From assembly GCA_903904815.1 (NCBI GenBank), contig CAIVDU010000102.1, forward strand, positions 30,909 through 94,908: a stretch of DNA of 64,000 nt. The letters run 5' to 3'. Shown piece by piece: positions 15,709-23,356 of this stretch (the first letter of the stretch is position 1; the number at the start of each line of letters is the position of its first letter). The notes beneath the pieces are model-generated. The model searched no databases. It was given only the letters and a program-made list of their open reading frames with translations, and had not been told where the DNA came from. The stretch is from an uncultured Armatimonadota bacterium (lineage in GTDB: Bacteria; Armatimonadota; Fimbriimonadia; Fimbriimonadales; Fimbriimonadaceae). The position numbers and the translations under genes were made by a program.

Positions 15709-15724
15709 AGGACGGGTTGTGGCC
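15694..15724 (+). repeat. interspersed repeat, copy B
   Basis: Matches the minus strand of 1282-1312 at 26 of 31 positions (shared core GGGTAATGACA). The start of this repeat also forms the right arm of the inverted-repeat element at 15515-15708. Confidence 0.5.
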
Positions 15725-15830
15725 TCTACGACCCATTAATAGTCCGCTGAAATCACGGCCTCATCGAACCCAAAAGCCTCAATACTTGAAAAAGGGCGTT
15801 AAGCTGACCTTAACCATCGGGGGATACGCC

Positions 15831-16277
15831 ATGAAACCAACGAAGACCGCATGGTCCACGCAAGGCAACTTCGACTCGCCGGAAAGTCTCCCTTTCTGGT
15901 TGCTCGTGTGTGCCCTCTGCTGGCTTCCGGCCGCTGTCTTGCTCTACCTGAACACCCAAACGGGAAATCCAAACGATGGCCAGCTAGGCCTGTTCGCGTT
16001 TCCAATTGTCTTGTTTGTGGTTGGAGTACTCCCACTCTGCCTCGTTGCCGCCACCGTAGCCCTCATCGTCGGTCTGCGCACGAGATGCACGTTGCTATGC
16101 TCCGTCGCCCTTTTATCTTTATTTGCGACCGGGTCGACCGTTGGTTATATGTACGTTCAATGCACAAGCCAGCCGCTAACCTTCCAGGCTGTTTCGAGTC
16201 CGCTCAATGCCAGCCGTACGGTGGTCCAGGTTAGAATCGCCCATCCGTGTAACTCGCACCCACGCCAAATCGTCTAG
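15831..16277 (+). CDS. hypothetical membrane protein, 148 aa
   Basis: The ATG at 15831 follows GGGGG by 7 nt and is preferred to an earlier in-frame ATG inside the repeat. Three hydrophobic segments are visible (PFWLLVCALCWLPAAVLLYL, LFAFPIVLFVVGVLPLCLVA and LLCSVALLSLFATGSTVGYM), and the C-terminal part lies outside the membrane. No family was recognised. The next gene starts 9 nt after it. Confidence 0.55.
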   Translation: MKPTKTAWSTQGNFDSPESLPFWLLVCALCWLPAAVLLYLNTQTGNPNDGQLGLFAFPIVLFVVGVLPLCLVAATVALIVGLRTRCTLLCSVALLSLFATGSTVGYMYVQCTSQPLTFQAVSSPLNASRTVVQVRIAHPCNSHPRQIV

Positions 16278-16285
16278 CGTTACGA

Positions 16286-17227
16286 ATGCTGGCGTTCGTC
16301 GCGACCTACACGCTCATGAACCTTAAGGAGCCTCCGGCTGGGCCGGTGTTTCTGAACAACAACGACGTGGTCGCCGGGATGTTCTACAAATGGAGCCGGC
16401 CCGTAGCGCCTGAGATCTGGAGCAACGGGCGATGGCTGGAACTCCCGCCACAAGCCAAAGGCATTGCGGGACTAAACAATCGAGACGAAGTTGCCATCTA
16501 TGGCCGGGAGGGCTGGGGGATTTGGTCCCACGGCGGATTGAACCTCTGTCGGGCACCCAAAAGCCCAACTGTGAACCCTCCCAGAGGGGAACCTGTCGGC
16601 ATCGACGACCAGGGTCACATCCTTGGGGCGGAAGACGGGGTCGAAGGTTTGTTCCGGATCTCTTCCTGGCCGCCTCGAAGCGAACGAGATTACGGACTTC
16701 CTCGCCCGGTGATCCTCGGCCCTGACGGAACCTGGGTCGGAGTCCACCCTTCCGGCAGAATGCTTCCAAGGCGGGACAAACCCACGACCTTCTTCATCGA
16801 TCACGGAAAACAGGTCGCAATCGGTACGGGAGGGATGATCATCGCGGCAGCCGCCATAAGCGCGAGCCACATCGTGGTTGGAACCTACATGACCTGGTCC
16901 GATACCCCTGCCCACTGGCGCAGACCGTTCGTCTGGAAAGACGGGACTCTTACAACGCTCCCCCTTCCGAACGGAGCCCGTGAGGGACAGGCTAAGTCGG
17001 TGAACGTAAACGGAGACGTGGTCGGCGAAGTCGACAACCGAGCCGTCTTGTGGAGCAAGGGAAAAATAACTTACCTCGACGACCTAGTGAGCCCAGGAAC
17101 GTCGTTCGAATTCGGCGAAGCCTTCGCCATCAACGACCACGGCGATATTCTCGCCTCCGCGAGCCCGAAAGCCACCCACTGGCCCTCGACGTTGATGCTG
17201 CTCAAGGCGAACCGTAGCCAGGCGTGA
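16286..17227 (+). CDS. HAF-repeat-like extracellular protein
   Basis: A 313-residue protein with recurring short units of the kind GLNNRDEVAIYG, GIDDQGHILGA, VNVNGDVVGEV and AINDHGDILASA. These resemble HAF or Kelch-like beta-propeller repeats found in secreted proteins of unknown function. The N-terminus MLAFVATYTLMNLKEPP could be a weak signal sequence. It lies 9 nt downstream of the small membrane protein gene and is probably cotranscribed. Confidence 0.55.
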   Translation: MLAFVATYTLMNLKEPPAGPVFLNNNDVVAGMFYKWSRPVAPEIWSNGRWLELPPQAKGIAGLNNRDEVAIYGREGWGIWSHGGLNLCRAPKSPTVNPPRGEPVGIDDQGHILGAEDGVEGLFRISSWPPRSERDYGLPRPVILGPDGTWVGVHPSGRMLPRRDKPTTFFIDHGKQVAIGTGGMIIAAAAISASHIVVGTYMTWSDTPAHWRRPFVWKDGTLTTLPLPNGAREGQAKSVNVNGDVVGEVDNRAVLWSKGKITYLDDLVSPGTSFEFGEAFAINDHGDILASASPKATHWPSTLMLLKANRSQA

Positions 17228-17337
17228 TTCTCTGTGGCGTGCGGCGGCCTGGAGAGTCTTGCATTGGTTGCCTTAGAAAATTTTCAAAGGTTGCATTTTT
17301 TGGAGTGCGGTGATTTTTCTCAGCACTCCGATAATTT

Positions 17338-19803
17338 CTACTTGCCCTTCGTATTGATCTTGATAACCGCATCCTTTAGGCCAGGTGACCTCGCGATGAG
17401 GGTGATCTCCCCGGGGGTGCCGGTGGATTGGACGATGATCTGAGCGAGGCCGTTAAAGAGGGAGCGCTTCCAAACTCCGTCGACCGACTTGTCTGCCTCA
17501 TGGGAGACCGGGTCTCCGTTGCCGACACCGATGATCCGGCCGGGGCCAGAGATTTCGAAGGTCACCGGAAGGTTGGCGGTGGCGATGGCACGGGCGTCCG
17601 AGTCGAGGGCTGAGACGGTGACGACCGACACGTCAGCGGCATCGGCGGAGATCTCCGAGCGATCTGGAGTGAGTTGCACAGAGACTGGATCTCCGGTGGT
17701 CTCGACCTTGTCGGTCAGGGCCTCTTTTCCGCCGGTGTATCCACGAGCGACAAGGGTCCCCGGAGCATACGACACCTTCCACTCCAGGTGGCCGTTCTTG
17801 GGCATCGACTTTCTTCCGAGGCTGGCGCCGTTCAGGAACAGCTCCACTTCGTCGGAGTTGCTATGGACCCAGACGTCAATCGGCTGACCTTCTTTTCCTT
17901 TCCAGTTCCAATGAGGAAATAGATGGAGAACCGGCTTCCCTGACCACCACGCCTGATAATAGTAGAAGTTATCCTTGGGAAACCCACACAAGTCCAGAAT
18001 TCCGAACTGAGAGCAGATGTTTGGCCAGCCGAACGGCGTCGGTTCTCCGCGGTAGTCGAATCCAGTCCACTGGAACTGGCCGGCGACGTAGGGGCGGGCT
18101 GCGTAGTGCTGCCACGAGTCACTCGCCGTGGTAGCCCAACTCGGCGCATTGACGTCGTAAGCGGTGATATGGCCATTCTCTTTGTTGTGGTCGTAGACTC
18201 CACGGGTCGAGATGGTGGATCCATCTTCAGTTGCCACCGAGGGCTTGTTGGGAAACTTCGCGTGGTAGCGATCGTTGCCAGTGTCTCGGCCATCGCCATG
18301 GGTGTAGTAGTTGAATCCCATCACGTCGATGGTCGTTGACGTTCCATTGCCCCATCCACCGCTGATCGCTACGGTTGAAAGACGGGTGGGATCGAGAGAC
18401 TTGGCGAACGCCTGCATGGTCGCGGTGATACGGGCGCCTCGTTCGTTGCCTTCGATGCTCCACTCCTCGTTTCCGAGGGACCAGACGAAAACGGACGGGT
18501 GGTTGCGGTCTCGAAGGATCAGCCGCTTAAGGTTATTCAATTCTTGGGGATTGATTCCGGTCTCGCGGTTCTCGTCCATCACGAGGATGCCGAGGCGGTC
18601 ACAGGCGTCCAAAAGCTGAGGAGAGGGCGCGTTGTGGCTCGTCCGGATCGCGTTGACTCCCATCTTCTGGAGCTGCTTCAGGCGCCAAACATCCAGGGCA
18701 TCGGGAAGCGCCGTCCCTACTCCGGCATGATCGATATGGTCACAGACACCCTTCAGTTGCACTCGTTTGCCGTTCAGGAAGAAACCTTTTTCGGCATCCC
18801 AGTGAAGGGTGCGAATGCCGAATGGGGTTTCATAACGGTCGACTTCTTTGCCCGATTGGGATACCGTAGTGACGAGCTTGTACAGTGATGGCGTTTCGAT
18901 CGACCAGAGTTGGGCTCGGGCAACCTTGAGGGACGCAGGGATTTCGAGGGTTCCCCCAGGGCCTACATCGAAAGACTTGGAGTGGCTCGTGGCGACCGAG
19001 TTTCCTTCTGGGCTGAGGACCGTTTGCGACACTTCGAACCGTGCGGGAGCATCGGCGTCGTTCTGGACCGTAGATTGAACGTCGACCTTTGCCGACGAGT
19101 GATCGACAGTCGTCGCGACATACGTGCCCCAACGGGCGATGTGGACAGGCGCGGTTTTGGTGAGCCAGACGTGGCGGTAGATGCCCCCACCTTCGTAGAA
19201 CCAACCTTCTTCCAGAGAGGCATCCACACGCACGGCGATGGTGTTTTTGCCACCGAAGTTCACGTAGTCGGAGATGTCGTAGCCGAAGCCGTTGTAGCCG
19301 CTCGACTCGCGACCGAGGTAGAAGCCGTTGACCCACACTTGGGAGTCACGGAAAGCGCCATCGAAGTCGATGGCTATTCGCTTGCCCTTATCGGTGGCAG
19401 GAAGGGAAAAGGTCTTTCGGTACCACCCCACGCTCACCTCGGGAAAGTTCTTGCCGACCGCTTTGTATCCGTGGCTGCCGCTTCCCTTCTCACTAAACGG
19501 AAGTTCCACGACCCAATCGTGGGGGAGATCAACCTGCCGCCAACCCGAGTCATCGAATCGGTCATTGGCCGCACCGTTTGCGGTGCCCGCCTTGGCGAAA
19601 TAGCTAAAGGTAGAGCCAACTGGATCGGGATCAAAGTCTCGCTTGGGATCGGTAGCATGGCCAAAAGCAAAACGCCAGTCGGAATCCATCAATATCCGCT
19701 CTCGCGTTTGCGGGGTTGAAGTTTGGTGAGCCGTACACACGGAACTCGCGAGCGACAGAACGAAGAGTGCGGCGAGGTGACAAGGAAAGGTAAGAATTTT
19801 CAA
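17338..19803 (-). CDS. GH2 family beta-galactosidase-like glycoside hydrolase
   Basis: An 821-residue exported enzyme starting at TTG 19803 with AAGAGA upstream and signal peptide FPCHLAALFVLSLASSVCTA. The GH2 sugar-binding, Ig-like and TIM-barrel domains are readable: the acid/base motif is VFVWSLGNEEW and the nucleophile probably the Glu of SVATEDGST. C-terminal Ig-like modules follow (DUF4982-like and a Big-type domain). Within this locus it could remove galactose from xyloglucan side chains. It is the last gene of the lacI-pilin-lipoprotein series. Confidence 0.88.
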   Translation of the reverse strand: MKILTFPCHLAALFVLSLASSVCTAHQTSTPQTRERILMDSDWRFAFGHATDPKRDFDPDPVGSTFSYFAKAGTANGAANDRFDDSGWRQVDLPHDWVVELPFSEKGSGSHGYKAVGKNFPEVSVGWYRKTFSLPATDKGKRIAIDFDGAFRDSQVWVNGFYLGRESSGYNGFGYDISDYVNFGGKNTIAVRVDASLEEGWFYEGGGIYRHVWLTKTAPVHIARWGTYVATTVDHSSAKVDVQSTVQNDADAPARFEVSQTVLSPEGNSVATSHSKSFDVGPGGTLEIPASLKVARAQLWSIETPSLYKLVTTVSQSGKEVDRYETPFGIRTLHWDAEKGFFLNGKRVQLKGVCDHIDHAGVGTALPDALDVWRLKQLQKMGVNAIRTSHNAPSPQLLDACDRLGILVMDENRETGINPQELNNLKRLILRDRNHPSVFVWSLGNEEWSIEGNERGARITATMQAFAKSLDPTRLSTVAISGGWGNGTSTTIDVMGFNYYTHGDGRDTGNDRYHAKFPNKPSVATEDGSTISTRGVYDHNKENGHITAYDVNAPSWATTASDSWQHYAARPYVAGQFQWTGFDYRGEPTPFGWPNICSQFGILDLCGFPKDNFYYYQAWWSGKPVLHLFPHWNWKGKEGQPIDVWVHSNSDEVELFLNGASLGRKSMPKNGHLEWKVSYAPGTLVARGYTGGKEALTDKVETTGDPVSVQLTPDRSEISADAADVSVVTVSALDSDARAIATANLPVTFEISGPGRIIGVGNGDPVSHEADKSVDGVWKRSLFNGLAQIIVQSTGTPGEITLIARSPGLKDAVIKINTKGK

Positions 19804-19822
19804 GAATCGGATCTCTTTGGAA

Positions 19823-20248
19823 TTATGATTTCAGGCGGGTAAAGGTGTCGGGGATCTTTGCGTAGGGAGGCTTCAATTCTAAGACGTTACCGGCTTGTTT
19901 CACCACATAGCCCATTTTAAAGTCGATTCCTCGTGCGCCCTTTAGGAATAGGGTGGCCGAATCGGCGGACCAACGACCCTTTTCGTCGCCGGTGCTTCTC
20001 TTTGGAGGTTGACCGGGACCAGCCGGCTCAAGACGATCATAGTGAAAGGTGTAGGAGCCATCCGAATCAAACCGGTAGGTTCCGTCGCGGAACTTCCAAA
20101 CGGCCACTAAATCTTTGACGATCTTTCCCGACGAAAGATCGACATGAGACGCCGCCTTCGCGGGCGGCGCCTCATCTTCCATCGAGTCGCGGCAACCCGC
20201 GATCGAGCACCCTAATAAGGCACAGAGAATGAGTGATTTGCTAACCAC
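19823..20248 (-). CDS. hypothetical lipoprotein, 141 aa
   Basis: A GTG start at 20248 gives a lipoprotein signal, MVSKSLILCALLGCSIAGC, with the lipobox Cys at about residue 19. The mature part (WKFRDGTYRFDSDGSYTFHYD) suggests a small beta-rich fold of the lipocalin-like kind. It overlaps the preceding small lipoprotein gene by 8 nt and sits 20 nt before the GH2 gene, so all are probably cotranscribed. Confidence 0.6.
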   Translation of the reverse strand: MVSKSLILCALLGCSIAGCRDSMEDEAPPAKAASHVDLSSGKIVKDLVAVWKFRDGTYRFDSDGSYTFHYDRLEPAGPGQPPKRSTGDEKGRWSADSATLFLKGARGIDFKMGYVVKQAGNVLELKPPYAKIPDTFTRLKS

Positions 20249-20462
20249 CCGTCGTACCCGCAGGTGGCTGATTGTGGATCGATCGGGCTCCGTTCATTGA
20301 CTTCATCGCCTGCTCGTATCCTGCCTTTTGCTCGGGCGTCATCTTGTCTACGTCCGCCTGAGTTACCGGCTTTGCCGGCGGCACACTGGCCCCGGGATCG
20401 CTACTTCCGCACCCCGTCGCCACGAGGGCGACGAGGAGCAGCGTGATGTTTGGCTTTTTCAT
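20241..20462 (-). CDS. small hypothetical lipoprotein, 73 aa
   Basis: ATG 20462 gives MKKPNITLLLVALVATGCGSS, a clear lipoprotein signal (VATGC). The remaining 55 residues are Pro/Lys/Gln-rich (VTQADVDKMTPEQKAGYEQAM) with no known domain. It lies 8 nt after the pseudopilin gene in the same direction. Confidence 0.6.
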   Translation of the reverse strand: MKKPNITLLLVALVATGCGSSDPGASVPPAKPVTQADVDKMTPEQKAGYEQAMKSMNGARSIHNQPPAGTTGG

Positions 20463-20470
20463 TGTTGAAT

Positions 20471-21355
20471 TTAGTTGTCCGAAAATCCGGCAACCGTGCA
20501 CTGACCGGTAGGGCCGAAGACGCCGGCGACTGCGGTATTTCCTGTACCGTCATGTCCGACCTCAGGGAGAGCCATCATGCGGCAGTAGTTGAAGGCCAGC
20601 TTCTGAACTGACTTTGCGTGGCCGTCAGCCCAGGCCACGTTGGCCACGCCATTGAATCGGAACCGGGGAGTGATATTGGTGAACCAGTTCCCAGCCTGAT
20701 CGACGTCGGTCGTTGCCCATGAGACGCCTGGCTGGCCTCCACATTGACTGGCGCCGTTTGGTCCACAGTAAGCCCAGATCGCATCATAAAGGCCATTGCT
20801 CGTCTCAACGCCAACATAGCTGCCTTTCTTGTTGTCCGTTTCGATTCCCTGGGTAGTGAAAAGGAGCGTCTGTGAGGGATGGCGAAGAACGGTTGATGAA
20901 ACGGTGCTGAGCGTCTTGTTGACAAAGTCCCATCCGATCTGATCGCCGGTGGGCATCAGCGTTGCGTGGGCTTCGTATCCTCGTCCATATTGGGGAGCTC
21001 CGGGAGAGGCGAAGATTCCACCCCAAACGAAGGGGGTTGTTCCGCGATTCGCGAGGGCGCCAGATCCAAGCCCGTTCTTGATGTAGGGAAAGATGAGCTC
21101 CCTCCACGTGATGAACGTTCCGTCACCAGCATAGGGCAACGCTGCGTACGAGTTCCCGGGAGGAAGGATGTCGTCAGAGTCGCCGTCGTACAGAAACGTT
21201 GCCGTTCCAAGCTCCTTCAGATTGGCCAGGTCGGAAGTCTTCTTCGCGGCAAGCTTAGCCTGAGCGAAGACCGGGAAAAGGATTGCAGCAAGGATCGCGA
21301 TGATTGCGATCACGACTAGAAGTTCTATGAGTGTAAATGCGCGTTGCTTATTCAT
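20471..21355 (-). CDS. DUF1559 pseudopilin (prepilin-like, H-X9-DG)
   Basis: A 294-residue type IV pilin-like protein with a class III signal, KQRAFTLIELLVVIAIIAILAAILFPVFAQAK. Residue -1 of the cleavage site is Ala, not the usual Gly. The DUF1559 C-terminal motif is near VAWADGHAKSV. Such proteins are abundant in Planctomycetes and Armatimonadota, and their role is not settled. Here the gene lies between a LacI regulator and lipoprotein/GH2 genes, which suggests that it helps bind or present a polysaccharide at the cell surface. Confidence 0.88.
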   Translation of the reverse strand: MNKQRAFTLIELLVVIAIIAILAAILFPVFAQAKLAAKKTSDLANLKELGTATFLYDGDSDDILPPGNSYAALPYAGDGTFITWRELIFPYIKNGLGSGALANRGTTPFVWGGIFASPGAPQYGRGYEAHATLMPTGDQIGWDFVNKTLSTVSSTVLRHPSQTLLFTTQGIETDNKKGSYVGVETSNGLYDAIWAYCGPNGASQCGGQPGVSWATTDVDQAGNWFTNITPRFRFNGVANVAWADGHAKSVQKLAFNYCRMMALPEVGHDGTGNTAVAGVFGPTGQCTVAGFSDN

Positions 21356-21379
21356 TTTTTCCTACAATGGATTGAGATT

Positions 21380-21395
21380 TGCACGTCGAAGTGCA
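21380..21395. promoter_or_regulatory. short inverted repeat between lacI and the pseudopilin gene
   Basis: TGCAC and GTGCA flank GTCGAA in the 43-nt gap. It could be an internal operator or hairpin. Its sequence differs from the LacI operators of this locus. Confidence 0.3.
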
Positions 21396-21398
21396 GGG

Positions 21399-22421
21399 TT
21401 AAGTTGTGTCTCCTCGAACGAATTCGACCGGTATCACGGTGATGTCCGGCACGGATTGGCCTTCGATGAGGGCGTTGAGATGAGTGACGGCCTGGCGTCC
21501 GACCTGCGCCCAGGGCGCACGGATCGTGGTTAAGGCGTGTCGAGGAGTTGCGGAGTGGGTAAAGCCATCAAACCCAACGACGGAGACGTACCCCGGGATG
21601 CTGAGTCCGATTCGGTCGAGTCGATTACAGATCCGCTGAGCGACGTGATCGCTCCAGCCCACGATCGCAGTGGCGCGCTCCGGTCCTTCGGTAAGAATCT
21701 CAATGTCAGAAGGATCGAGGCCATCGTTCTCGGCGAACGTCTCGTATCGAAGGGTTGCCCTAATTCCCAGCTTTTCAAGCGTTCGGGCGAGCGACTCCAT
21801 CCGGGCAGTGGACGATCCGCTTCGGCCTGGAAACTGTTTTAAGAGGACATGTCGGTGTCCCAGCGATGCCAGATGGCGCGCTTGTAGCTCTCCACCTGCC
21901 TCGTCGTCGACGATTACCGACGGCAAGCCCTCGATGCGATCGGCGACAGCAATCGCGGGAACTCTCAATTCGCAGAGCAGTGGAATGATGGGGTCATCGT
22001 CGCTGGCATGAACGACGAGACCATCGAGAGCTCGATTTGACACCAGGTCTAGAAGGCCATCCTCTCCCCAACCCGAGGAGTGCACCATGGTGTTCTGCTT
22101 ATTCTCGGCGGCCCCGTCCAGCACTCCACCCAGAAGTTCAGCGAAGAATGAGTTCCGGGAGTCAAGTTGAGAACGGCCTGAGTACAGCCCGATGCGGTGT
22201 GTGCGACCTGTGGTCAACGACCGAGCAAGCGCGTTGGGGCGATAGCCCATGCGCTCCGCTGCCTCCAAAACCGCGCGGCGACGAAGCGCGGAAATCCGGG
22301 TGCCCGAACGGGCTCCGTTCAGGACTACGGAAGCCGCTGACTGGCTAACCCCCGCCTCTCGCGCAATGTCGTTCAGCGTTATCGGCCGACGATCCCCCCA
22401 AATGTGTTGCATTTGCTCCAT
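21399..22421 (-). CDS. LacI-family transcriptional regulator
   Basis: A 340-residue repressor from ATG 22421 (MEQMQHIWGDRRPITLNDIAREAG). The HTH is TLNDIAREAGVSQSAASVVLNGARSG, with hinge helix RPNALARSLTTGRTHRIGLY, and a periplasmic-binding-like effector domain follows. An in-frame frame extends upstream through the operator, so this start is preferred. It is transcribed toward the pseudopilin, lipoprotein and GH2 genes. Palindromes at its promoter recur before the GH74 gene, indicating that it controls both arms of the locus, probably in response to a xyloglucan-derived sugar. Confidence 0.88.
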   Translation of the reverse strand: MEQMQHIWGDRRPITLNDIAREAGVSQSAASVVLNGARSGTRISALRRRAVLEAAERMGYRPNALARSLTTGRTHRIGLYSGRSQLDSRNSFFAELLGGVLDGAAENKQNTMVHSSGWGEDGLLDLVSNRALDGLVVHASDDDPIIPLLCELRVPAIAVADRIEGLPSVIVDDEAGGELQARHLASLGHRHVLLKQFPGRSGSSTARMESLARTLEKLGIRATLRYETFAENDGLDPSDIEILTEGPERATAIVGWSDHVAQRICNRLDRIGLSIPGYVSVVGFDGFTHSATPRHALTTIRAPWAQVGRQAVTHLNALIEGQSVPDITVIPVEFVRGDTT

Positions 22422-22440
22422 TGCTTGACAAGACGATGGT

Positions 22441-22464
22441 ATTTGAATATTCGTATATTCAAAT
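22441..22464. promoter_or_regulatory. LacI operator O1 at the lacI promoter
   Basis: ATTTGAATAT and ATATTCAAAT are perfect 10-bp arms around the spacer TCGT. The site overlaps the probable lacI promoter region. Confidence 0.7.
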
Positions 22465-22483
22465 TGAAATATACGAATATTCA
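22465..22483. promoter_or_regulatory. imperfect operator O2
   Basis: TGAAATAT-ACGA-ATATTCA repeats the core of O1 in reverse orientation with one extra base, directly next to it. Confidence 0.5.
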
Positions 22484-22614
22484 TCTGTATAGGCAATTAA
22501 GAGCCAATCAGTTCGAAGTGACATGTAGCGTTTGCGGTTCGCACCTGGCAGTGGGCAGTCGGAGCAAAAACCAGGTACGCCCACTTTCTGGGTCGCCACC
22601 GTGCCGAACTAGGC

Positions 22615-22620
22615 TAAGCT
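22615..22620 (+). promoter_or_regulatory. -10-like TAAGCT, leaderless start
   Basis: TAAGCT stands 6 nt before the ATG at 22627. The same TAAGCT with 6-nt spacing precedes the gene at 55176. Confidence 0.4.
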
Positions 22621-22626
22621 CTTGGT

Positions 22627-23229
22627 ATGGGCGGAGTCGACGTGATGGAGTACGAAGTGCGGTCCACCGGACATGGACTCCTTGCCAGACTCCTGGGCAA
22701 CACCTACGAACTTTTCGCAGTTGGCCACGACCTTCGCCTCGCCACGATCAAGTTGGAATTGGCTTCCACCGCAACGAAACGATTTGTCGAGATCTGGGGC
22801 GATTCGGCAGATTCGCTCTTAGAAGGTCACTTCCAGACCGATCCCTTTGGGGTTGGAACCGCACAATATTTCTATAACTCGTATTCGGTGAGCCAGGCTC
22901 AGGATCCTCGCCAAAAGCAATGTCTCGTGCTACCGACTTCGAGAACGTCGCTTGCCACAAGCCCGATTGACGAGACTCAGCGTGGCTTTCCGGTCTTCTT
23001 TTGTCTGGAGGAGGCGGGTTGCCGCCACCTCATCGCGGCAGATCGTAAAACTGAGATCGCCCAGTTGCATCGTGCATGGGAAGCTAGCGATACCGGTCGA
23101 GGGCAGATCGGTTCACTGAAGTTTCTCGTTCCGATGGAAAGCGGGATCTTGCGTGCCGCCGTGTTGGCGAGCATCGTGGAAATCCTCCGTGATCACTGCA
23201 ACCAAGGTGTCGTGATCTCCCGGGTCTAA
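22627..23229 (+). CDS. hypothetical protein, 200 aa, divergent from lacI
   Basis: A soluble protein of mixed alpha/beta character (MGGVDVMEYEVRSTGHGLLARLLGNTYELF...) that I do not recognise. It shows no signal peptide. It lies between the lacI promoter and the GH74 gene, but has its own leaderless-type promoter and might not belong to the sugar pathway. ATG 22645 is an alternative start. Confidence 0.55.
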   Translation: MGGVDVMEYEVRSTGHGLLARLLGNTYELFAVGHDLRLATIKLELASTATKRFVEIWGDSADSLLEGHFQTDPFGVGTAQYFYNSYSVSQAQDPRQKQCLVLPTSRTSLATSPIDETQRGFPVFFCLEEAGCRHLIAADRKTEIAQLHRAWEASDTGRGQIGSLKFLVPMESGILRAAVLASIVEILRDHCNQGVVISRV

Positions 23230-23242
23230 GGGTTGAAACGGC

Positions 23243-23262
23243 CTGAATATATGAATATTCAG
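23243..23262 (+). promoter_or_regulatory. LacI operator O3 before GH74
   Basis: CTGAATAT and ATATTCAG are perfect 8-bp arms around ATGA, sharing the GAATAT-N4-ATATTC core of O1. It lies just upstream of a possible -10, TATGCT at 23278-23283, where a bound repressor would block transcription of the GH74-GH31 genes. Confidence 0.7.
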
Positions 23263-23356
23263 TTACGAATGCGCGAATATGCTCCCCTGCAGAGGGCAAG
23301 ATGAATCCGGCCCTGCCCTGGTGTTAGCCCACCTCAAGGGCGCCTCGAACCACCTC

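Noticed and set aside
17302..17329. GGAGTGC/GCACTCC hairpin as a terminator between the converging HAF-like and GH2 genes
   Set aside because: The stem is perfect, but neither transcript has a T-run after it, so it is noted as a stem-loop and not called a Rho-independent terminator.
18910..19719. 269-codon plus-strand frame opposite GH2
   Set aside because: The minus strand has an unambiguous GH2 enzyme with catalytic motifs.
23084..23299. minus-strand frame across the GH74 operator
   Set aside because: It runs opposite a hypothetical gene and the operator, with no supporting signals.
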